Shown here piece by piece: positions 57,786 to 64,000 of a DNA stretch of 64,000 bases. The position numbers and the translations under genes are program-made. The notes under the pieces are model-generated. The model ran no database searches. It was not told the DNA's origin and was given only the letters and a program-made list of their open reading frames with translations. The first letter of the stretch is position 1, and each line of letters opens with the position of its first letter. Source of the DNA: Betaproteobacteria bacterium. Its GTDB lineage: Bacteria; Pseudomonadota; Gammaproteobacteria; Burkholderiales; SG8-39. The DNA is taken from positions 248,001-312,000 of the forward strand of contig JADJPT010000002.1 in assembly GCA_016713125.1 (NCBI GenBank). The letters run 5' to 3'.

Positions 57786-58745
57786 ATGAAAGTCGTACTT
57801 TCCACCCTGGCTTTGGCGGCCTTTTCGGGCGCCGCCGCGGCCCAGGCCTTCCCGACCAAGCCGATGCGCATCATCGTGCCCTTCGCCCCGGGCGGCGCCA
57901 CCGACGTGCTGGCGCGCACCTTCGGCGGCGAGATGCAGAAGCACTGGGGCCAGACCGTGGTGGTGGAGAACAAGCCCGGCGCCGGCGGCAACATCGGCGC
58001 CGAGGCCGGCGCGAAAGCCGCGCCCGACGGCTACACGCTGACCCTGGTGGCGCACGGCTTCATGTCGGTGAACCCGCACGTGTACAAGAACCTGGGCTAC
58101 GACTCGGTGCGCGACTTCGCGCCGGTCACGCAGCTGGTGGACGCGCCGCTGCTGCTGGTGGTGAACCCCAACGTGCCGATCAAGTCGGTGCGCGAGTTCG
58201 TCGACTACGCCAAGGCCAACCCCGGCAAGCTGGTGATCGGCAACGGCGGCGCGGGCACCGCGCAGCACCTGGCCGGCGAACTGCTGACCAGCATGGCCGG
58301 CATCAAGGCCCTGCACGTGCCGTACAAGGGCAGTGCCCCGGCCACCACCGACCTGCTCGGCGGCCAGACCCAGGCGCAGCTCGACAACATGGTGACCTTC
58401 GTCTCGCACGTGAAGGCCGGCAAGCTGCGTCCGCTGGGCGTCTCCTCGGCCAAGCGCGCGGCGCTGTTCCCCGACGTGCCCACCATCGCCGAGGCCGGCG
58501 TGCCGGGCTACGAGTCCGGCACCTGGTACGGCGTGACCGCGGCCGGCGGCACCCCCGCCGACGTGGTGGCGAAGATCAACGCCGAGCTGGTGCGCATCAT
58601 GAAGCAGCCCGAGATCGCGCAGAAGCTGGCCGACATGGGCCTGGTGCCGGTGGGCAGCAGCCCCGAGCAGTTCGGCGCCTTCATCCGCGCGCAGCGCGAG
58701 CTGGCCGGCAAGCTGGTGAAGCAGGCGGGGTTGCCGCAGCAGTAG
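57786..58745 (+). CDS. Bug/TctC family periplasmic receptor
   Basis: Receptor of 319 residues from the ATG at 57786, which has GGAG eight bases ahead and begins directly with a signal peptide (MKVVLSTLALAAFSGAAAAQ). An in-frame ATG at 57765, also with a ribosome site, would add seven residues and is the alternative start. Motifs are PFAPGGATDVLARTF, KPGAGGNIGAEAGAKAAPDG and HVPYKGSAPATTDLLGGQ. Last gene of the high-GC catabolic run; GC content falls abruptly after its stop. Confidence 0.92.
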   Translation: MKVVLSTLALAAFSGAAAAQAFPTKPMRIIVPFAPGGATDVLARTFGGEMQKHWGQTVVVENKPGAGGNIGAEAGAKAAPDGYTLTLVAHGFMSVNPHVYKNLGYDSVRDFAPVTQLVDAPLLLVVNPNVPIKSVREFVDYAKANPGKLVIGNGGAGTAQHLAGELLTSMAGIKALHVPYKGSAPATTDLLGGQTQAQLDNMVTFVSHVKAGKLRPLGVSSAKRAALFPDVPTIAEAGVPGYESGTWYGVTAAGGTPADVVAKINAELVRIMKQPEIAQKLADMGLVPVGSSPEQFGAFIRAQRELAGKLVKQAGLPQQ

Positions 58746-59068
58746 GCGGCCTCAGGTGGCGGAGAGCGCGTCTGCGCGGCGACGTCATCAGTGGACGTGG
58801 CTTTTGCGACGTCCGTATGCTGGAATAACAATTGCATATGCGCTCACGCACTTTGTGCAGCAATCAGATTGAACGCAACGGCGGCAACGGCGCAGCCGAC
58901 CGGATAGCGTCGGCAAGCCGAGGCTGACTTCATGGAGCGTGGATACTGTATTGAAGTGTTTAGTGCATCGCCAATACCCAGTTTAAAGCCCAACTTCCGG
59001 TAGTACCTCTCCCAGATCAAAGTGAATCAAACTGAAATATGCAGTAGAACTGCTAGGGACCTAACGCC
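58746..59068. other. Intergenic stretch at island left edge
   Basis: 323 bases without a supported gene. It contains a run from high to lower GC, GACGTC at two places about 30 bases apart and a short minus-strand open stretch with no recognised relatives. No tRNA or integrase remnant was recognised. Confidence 0.4.
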
Positions 59069-59680
59069 ATGAAATGCCCACACTGCCTCGAATCCTTTCA
59101 CCCTTAGTGGGAAGAGACCAACTGCGGATATGCAGGCACAACTGAAAGCTTTCGATACTTCTGGCAAGTTTCCAGACTTACGTGCCCTGCCTGCGCGAAG
59201 CCCGCAATTCGCATCAGTATTTTTCACGACTACGATGGCACGATACGCGATCAAAAAACATGGATGGTGTCTCCCAAGAGCGCCCTACGCCCCCCCTGCC
59301 CCTCGGACGTACCGAAAGCGATTGCCGAAGATTACAACGAAGCCTGTCTAGTGCTTTCAGATAGCCCAAAGGCCTCCGCAGCCTTGAGTCGTCGGTGTTT
59401 ACAACACATTCTCGCCGATCGCAATGTATCGAATAGCGACAACTTAAGGAACGCAATCGAGGACGCACTTGCATCTGGATTGCCATCCCATGTTGCAAAC
59501 GATCTCGATGCGGTTCGTGCTGTCGGAAATTTCGCAGCGCATCCGCAGAAGGCTGTTGCGACAGGAGAAATTCTCCCAGTCGAAGCGGAAGAAGCGGAGT
59601 GGAACCTTGATGTACTTGATGCGCTGTTCGACTATTACTACGTTCAGCCCGCTCTCAGCCTAAGAAAACGAATTGCCTAA
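59069..59680 (+). pseudogene. DUF4145 domain protein with in-frame amber codon
   Basis: Reading from the ATG at 59069 gives MKCPHCLESFHP, then TAG at 59105-59107. The same frame continues without a break: WEETNCGYAGTTESFRYFW, TCPACAKPAI, and the DUF4145 core (YNEACLVLSDSPKASAALSR, DAVRAVGNFAAHPQK) to 59680. The CPHC and CPAC pairs form a zinc ribbon as in relatives. DUF4145 proteins are helical and often sit near restriction or defence genes. The amber could be a real nonsense mutation, a base error or a recoded codon. Restart at the ATG at 59264 would give only the core (138 residues). Confidence 0.8.
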
Positions 59681-59831
59681 ATGAAAAGCTAGAAAGAGCA
59701 GGCAAGAGGCCCCTGAAGAAACCTACCACTGCCCCATAAAAGTCTTAGCTGCGTACTCCGTCACTGAGAGAGGTGCGAGTAAGTGCCGCAAGCACCACTC
59801 AATCTAAACGTCCGGTACCGAGGAATCACTC

Positions 59832-60774
59832 ATGGCCAATGACGAGCGATTATCTGCGGCTCTCGCCAGAACAAGCGAGACTGAAGACGTTGAATTCAAA
59901 TCGTATTTTGATCCAAGCGCATTGCGAGACTGGCTAGAAATAATCAAAGACATCGCAGCGTTCGCTAATTCGGGAGGTGGTCACATCCTCATCGGCCTAA
60001 GTGACGATGGCTCTCCTTCTGGTGCGGATGTATCCGCTCTCTTGGCCATCGACCCAGCCGACATCGGAAATCGTATCTACAAGTACACGGGACAGCACTT
60101 TTCTGGAGTTGAACTCCTTGAATGCGAGAAAGCCGGCGTAGAGGTATGCGCGATCCGTGTTTCAGGAGTCCGCATACCAATCGTCTTTACCAAGGTCGGA
60201 GAATTTGAACTGTCCGACGCCAAGAAGAAAACCGCCTTTGCGCTTGGTACTGTTTACTTCCGCCACGGTGCCAAAAGTGAGCCTGGAACTTCAGATGATC
60301 TCCGAAATTTTTTGGAGCGCGAGATTGAATTCACTCGCAAATCGTGGCTCAACGGCATCGCAAAGGTTGTTGAAGCGCCCACAGGCCCCCCGTTTTGCGG
60401 TCTTGCCACCCGAAGGCGCACCTACGGGTCCTTCGGGATCACTTCCGATGCAACTGACTTCCGACACTGGAGCGCCAGCCTACTATGCCTTACCACTAGA
60501 CAAAACACACCCCTTCCGTCAGAAGGAAGTGGTACGCGAAGTAAACGCAAAACTAGTAGGTAAAAAGGTCATCAACAGCCACGATGTGATCTGCATTCGC
60601 CGCGCGCACTCTATTCAGAAGAACATTAACTTTTGCTACACGCAGAACTATGCATCCCCTCGCTATTCGCAGCAGTTTGTAGATTGGATTGCTGATCAGT
60701 ACAAAGCCAACGCATCTTTCTTCGATGACGCACGAGCAAAGTTTGACGAACTTAAGGCAGCAAGCGGCGCGTAA
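59832..60774 (+). CDS. AlbA_2 (Schlafen-type) nucleic-acid-binding protein, frameshifted
   Basis: The N-terminal 120 residues carry the AlbA_2 signature: ETEDVEFKSYFDP, IKDIAAFANSGGGHILIGLS and DDGSPSGAD. This domain binds or cleaves nucleic acid, or acts as an ATPase-like module in many regulators and defence proteins. After EAPTGPP near 60390 the frame changes in a run of six C bases. The downstream frame continues as RFAVLPPEGAPTGPSGSLPM, PLDKTHPFRQKEVVREVNAK to 60774, a C-terminal half with no family that I recognise. The corrected product would have about 314 residues. Confidence 0.8.
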
Positions 60775-60991
60775 TCCGTCCATAGATTACAGGCCTAGTA
60801 GACTGCACCCATAGGGCACCGAATGTGTCAAACAATGGGCTATTCGAACTGACTATCTTGACTTCTTCATGGCGTCTCAGTTTCGAAGGATTGTATTTGA
60901 TCCATAGCATGCCTTTGAAGCCGACGCATCTCGTTACGACTCAAAGGCCACGCCAAGCGGCATAATCTCCCTTTCTCCCCAATACCCACAC

Positions 60992-61840
60992 ATGGCTCAT
61001 TCCAATCGATTACTGGTTCACTGGCTGTTCCTCTTGGCAGAGGTTGCTCTCTTCATCGCTGCCAGCGTATGCGCATACCTTAGCCAAGTTAGCGAATGGA
61101 TGGGTTTCATTGTGGTATCGGGTATTGCTACCGCTCTCTTCGCTGCTGTCAAAATTGCCAGATCTGTGCCGGCTCTTAGAGAACTATTTGTTCGAGAAGA
61201 CTTCGCGTCAAAGATAGCCATAGCGGCTGGAACCTACGGTGTTCGTGAATACTTCAATATGCAGAGCGCCAAGGATCAGGCACTTCGCAATGAACGGACG
61301 CAACAAGAGATTCAAAGAGCACAGCATCTGTGGCTGTGCGCCAATTCAGGAGCTTCATTCCTTGACCCTGCAGTCTACAGACACTGGCAGTTTGTTGAAC
61401 AACGACTAAAGGCAGGAACGGAGTTCAGAGTCGTTCTTCTCGATCCTTATTCGGGCGAGAAGGCTTTCCGAAATCAGATTAACGTCAGCGGCGAGCAACT
61501 CGACTCTAAGGTGAACATTTCCAACCTGATCAAACTACACAACACTTACCCTGGTTTGGAAATCCGGTTCGCGGCACATGGCATGCACGCGTCTGTGTTC
61601 GCAACCGAAAATTGTGTCTTCTTTGATCCATACCAAGTAGGAGTAGTAGGAGATCGAATCGAGAATCGAAGCTTTGCACTCCGAATCGAGCCGACACAAC
61701 CTTTAGAAGGCATAGGGCTATACAGGCTATTCAAAAGTCACTTTGAGACCCTCTGGAGGTCCAGCACTTCATTCTCCGACTGGATTGTGCAAGCCAATAA
61801 CAAGCTCCCTGCCGGTTTGCCTATATTCAAGCCGCGATAG
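60992..61840 (+). CDS. Two-TM protein with C-terminal PLD-like (DUF5919-like) region
   Basis: A 282-residue protein. Two TM helices lie at about residues 9-30 and 36-56 and are followed by a polar helix (MQSAKDQALRNERTQQEIQR, likely coiled coil). The C-terminal half reads CANSGASFLDPAV, RLKAGTEFRVVLLDPYSGEK, GLEIRFAAHGMHAS, CVFFDPYQVGVV and KSHFETLW. This resembles the phospholipase D-like/DUF5919 group found in bacterial defence proteins, but no HKD motif is present. A membrane effector of SLATT-like layout is one reading. The radical SAM gene starts 8 bases after the stop. Assignment is from pattern only. Confidence 0.6.
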   Translation: MAHSNRLLVHWLFLLAEVALFIAASVCAYLSQVSEWMGFIVVSGIATALFAAVKIARSVPALRELFVREDFASKIAIAAGTYGVREYFNMQSAKDQALRNERTQQEIQRAQHLWLCANSGASFLDPAVYRHWQFVEQRLKAGTEFRVVLLDPYSGEKAFRNQINVSGEQLDSKVNISNLIKLHNTYPGLEIRFAAHGMHASVFATENCVFFDPYQVGVVGDRIENRSFALRIEPTQPLEGIGLYRLFKSHFETLWRSSTSFSDWIVQANNKLPAGLPIFKPR

Positions 61841-61848
61841 GTGAGCCT

Positions 61849-62715
61849 TTGAACCGGCCGCAGCGCGCGATTCTCAACTTCGCGCATCGGTGCGCGATGA
61901 CCTGCGAGTGGTGCTATGTGCCGTTTGAGGAATCAGCGGCCAGAGAGCATGTCGTCAAGGCAATCGTCCAACGAGTTGCCGATCTTGAATTCAAGTCACT
62001 CACTGTCGGCGGAGGTGATCCCTTCCAGTACCGATTCCTGCCAGACATCCTTCGCTTTGCGCATTCACTGAACCTGTTTGTTCATGTGGACACGCATGCA
62101 AAGGGCCTTAGACAGACGGCCGAAAATCTTGAGTTGCTCCGAAGCAGCGTTGACCTCATTGGTCTGCCAATGGATGGTTCGTCCCCGGCAGTCCATGACC
62201 TAATGCGGAGCTCCCTGGTCACTTTGACCTAGTCACTCGACGGCTCCAATGGCTCGCTCCTCTTCGTAATCGCTTAAAGATCAATACCGTCGTTTCCGCA
62301 GTAAATATTCATGACTTACTGCGACTGACCAGCGTCATTAAAGTGGTTCGACCGGCTCGATGGAGTATTTATCAGTACTGGTCACTTGGTCCCGCAAGTC
62401 GCGTCGCGAGTAAACATGCGCTTCCAGCAGCAACAGTTCGCTGAGATTGCCGAAGTGGCTCAGCGCGAGTTGCTCGACTGCGGGACAGTGGTTGAGGTAA
62501 ACGCTTGGGATTCTCGAAGGGACACCTACCCAATAGTTCACCATGATGGTGAGGTCTTTGTTCACTCTGCGCCCCCAAATAATGAGTTCATCTCACTGGG
62601 AAGCCTCTTTGAGAACAGAACGATGGATTTAATCCGTTCTCATTGCCTATCCGATAGACCGGTCGCTATGACTAGGTATCTGCAGAAGGTCACCCGCAGT
62701 CCTCGTGTCGACTAA
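61849..62715 (+). CDS. Radical SAM protein with viperin-like features, two compensating frameshifts
   Basis: The start is TTG at 61849, just after the preceding stop. The 4Fe-4S/SAM motif CAMTCEWC (CxxxCxxC) is at residues about 15-22, followed by SLTVGGGDPFQYRF. A one-base loss near 62212 moves the frame: it then reads FDLVTRRLQWLAPLRNR, LKINTVVSAVNIHDLL and VVRPARWSIYQYWSLG. The original frame returns near 62405 with VNMRFQQQQFAEIAEV and ends at 62715, about 288 residues. The KIN-S/T-V...PxRWxxxQ block recalls viperin-type enzymes, which make antiviral ddhNTPs, but CxxxCxFCF is not met (Tyr follows the third Cys; Trp precedes it). Viperin-like activity is a hypothesis. Confidence 0.75.
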
Positions 62716-62843
62716 TCCCTGGGTCAACCGAACCCGCTATGGGGAGCTCCGTAATCCGAGGCGAAGGAACATAGTGCATCATATCAATCCCTTCCTTAGG
62801 TTTGTTTCCCTAGTCCGGGTACCTCGAAAAATTTTGAGGCTCA

Positions 62844-63505
62844 ATGGAAACCTTTGATCCGGCGCCCACCGAGATCTACACAGAGCTGACGTCCGATGAC
62901 TCTAGTATCCGCGGCGAGTTCCTTAAGCACTTCGGCGCAGAGGTAAACGAGTTCTCGGACACACTGGCTTCTGTCGTCCTCGCTTGGCGTGAGATCGATA
63001 GCATCGTCAACGGCGACGAGAAGCGGGGCTACGTGTCAGCGCTCGCCTATGCCGCATTCACGCTGCACCTTATTTCTTTTAAGGTTTTTTGTCGGGCAAC
63101 CTCGTAGCCGCAGGAAATCTTTCCCGACAGGTGGTCGAAACAGTCGCACTCGCAATTCTCTGCGCGGACAAGTCGCTCGATGTCTTAACTCGCTTCATGG
63201 AGGACCGGTACTCAACCAACGACGCGGTGCGCGATGTCCTACGACATGGTAAGCGACTCGGACTGAATGAGGATGGGCTCCACGCGCTCAAGTCAGCGCA
63301 GGACTTTTATCATAAGTACAGCCATATCAGTCGACTGACTCTCGCAAGCCTAATTTCCTTCTCCGAAGATGGCACGTATGTAGGAGCTTCCTTTGATGAC
63401 GGGAAGTTGGAGGCATACCGGAAGGAGACGGTAAGCCGCTTGGGCCTAGCAAGACACATGCCGAACCTCATGAATGGTCTGAAGAACCAACTCCAGGCTT
63501 GGTGA
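62844..63505 (+). CDS. Unknown helical protein, frameshifted
   Basis: No family recognised. From the ATG at 62844 (METFDPAPTEIYTELTSDD) the reading breaks at 63107. One more T in the run of six near 63090 would give FKVFLSGNLVAAGNLSRQVV and the open frame to 63505, about 220 residues. The sequence is mostly helical, has an LSRQVVETVALAIL segment and later YHKYSHISRLTLASL, reminiscent of HEPN-like or DUF5677-like proteins, but the catalytic RxxxxH motif is not evident. It ends the island. Confidence 0.55.
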
Positions 63506-63788
63506 AGAGCACCTTAGCCCTTCGCTCGTGCAGGGGCCTCCACATGCCTGGCACCTGGCCTGCGAAGCACTGCACACTTTTGCTCAGTCTCACGGGAAGA
63601 GTGCATTCTCGGCAACGGCCACTCAGCCCAACAGTTAAAGAACGCTAGAAACTGTGGATTCAGAGACTTCTCTGAATAGAATTGCCAATGATGTGCCGGC
63701 GCGCTCACCGTTGCGTCGCCAAGACAGCGTCTCCCGTCAACCGTCAGGCCACACACCAGCCACCTCCGAACCTCGATCACGCGTCAAC
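63506..63788. other. Intergenic stretch at island right edge
   Basis: 283 bases without a supported gene. An inverted repeat TTCAGAGA-CT-TCTCTGAA lies at 63659-63676 and could be an operator for the downstream RidA gene. GC returns to a high value near 63700. Confidence 0.4.
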
Positions 63789-64000
63789 ATGAAGCGCCAA
63801 CTCATCAGCTCGGGATCCCCCTTCGAAGAGCACATCGGGTACTCCCGCGCGGTCGCACAAGGCCCGTTCGTCTTTGTCTCCGGCACCACCGGGTTCAACT
63901 ACGAGACCATGACCATCGAGGAGGGTGTGGCTGCCCAGGCCGAGCAGTGCCTCAGAAACATCGACCACGCACTCAGCGAAGCCGGCTCAAGTCTTGCCGA
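63789..64000 (+). CDS. RidA (YjgF/YER057c) family protein, partial
   Basis: N-terminal 70 codons of a RidA-family protein: MKRQLISSGSPFEEHIGYSR, then AQGPFVFVSGTTGFNYET and EQCLRNIDHALSEAGSSLA. RidA-type enzymes hydrolyse reactive enamine/imine intermediates, with the conserved Arg beyond the right edge. The composition is high GC, so it belongs to the backbone and not to the island. Confidence 0.92.
   Translation, partial: MKRQLISSGSPFEEHIGYSRAVAQGPFVFVSGTTGFNYETMTIEEGVAAQAEQCLRNIDHALSEAGSSLA

Larger units (their letters stand above)
58746..63788. other. Low-GC accessory island, candidate genomic or defence island
   Basis: Composition changes right after the Bug gene: one sample line in the island counts 28 of 60 bases as G or C, against 41 of 60 in the dehydrogenase region. 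Genes within it (DUF4145, AlbA_2, two-TM protein with PLD-like region, radical SAM, unknown) are typical of mobile and defence islands, and codon use differs from that of its neighbours. No integrase, transposase or flanking direct repeat was recognised, so the boundaries are approximate. Confidence 0.65.

Noticed and set aside
58746..59068. A transposase or integrase remnant at the island edge
   Set aside because: I translated the stretch in parts on both strands and saw only short unrecognised peptides; there is no inverted-repeat pair of IS type.

Overview
The window reads as a chromosomal segment of a high-GC betaproteobacterium, most likely Burkholderiales of an Alcaligenaceae/Bordetella-like kind. 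This is inferred from the pyrG-kdsA-eno block, four TctC/Bug tricarboxylate-type periplasmic receptors, a five-step histidine utilisation (hut) cluster with HutF and HutG, and dense coding at roughly two thirds GC. I see no rRNA, tRNA, CRISPR array or transposase.

Layout. 1-2816: eno (partial), kdsA and pyrG on the minus strand. 2895-5477: a NitT/TauT-type ABC importer operon. 5607-6566: a Bug receptor divergent from hutC. 6648-14281: the hut cluster, hutC-hutU-hutH-hutG forward, hutI reverse, hutF forward, with a 14-bp HutC-like palindrome over the hutC start. 14322-29897: a two-partner-secretion locus (all reverse) with an ShlB/FhaC-type translocator, a very large repeat-rich hemagglutinin-like exoprotein and a secreted FecR-domain protein. 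29954-38971: acetoacetyl-CoA synthetase and a thioesterase, ETF-quinone oxidoreductase, an RraA-like protein, an Mpo1-like membrane protein, an MscS channel fused to a cyclic-nucleotide domain, an HDOD protein and a diguanylate cyclase. 39069-42577: acyl-CoA dehydrogenase with etfAB. 42771-58745: a sixteen-gene forward run for catabolism of an unknown carboxylic acid or CoA ester: OB-fold/Zn-ribbon plus thiolase pair, class II aldolase, SDR, MaoC hydratase, three acyl-CoA dehydrogenases, CoA-transferase, quinone-oxidoreductase-like enzyme, 2-hydroxyacid dehydrogenase, enolase-superfamily enzyme and three Bug receptors. 58746-63788: an island of clearly lower GC (about half in the line I counted) carrying DUF4145, AlbA_2 (Schlafen-type), a two-TM protein with a PLD-like C-terminal region, a viperin-resembling radical SAM enzyme and an unknown protein. 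63789 to the end: a RidA-family gene (partial).

The parts fit together in a simple way. Bug receptors and the ABC importer capture carboxylates and other small anions. CoA-transferase, dehydrogenase, hydratase and thiolase modules turn them into acyl-CoA intermediates. Electrons then pass through EtfAB to the ETF-quinone oxidoreductase encoded nearby. The hut genes convert histidine to glutamate by the HutF/HutG branch.

Quality warning. Many clearly homologous genes are broken by one- or two-base indels, often in homopolymers, and several pairs compensate each other. Internal repeats of the exoprotein show directly that two of these are single-base differences between otherwise near-identical copies. 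I read most of them as sequence or assembly errors rather than gene decay. Three losses look larger: about 30 codons of hutI, the N-terminal part of the exoprotein, and a heavily damaged repeat copy near 24.25-24.66 kb. Frameshifted genes are given as one feature spanning the homologous region.
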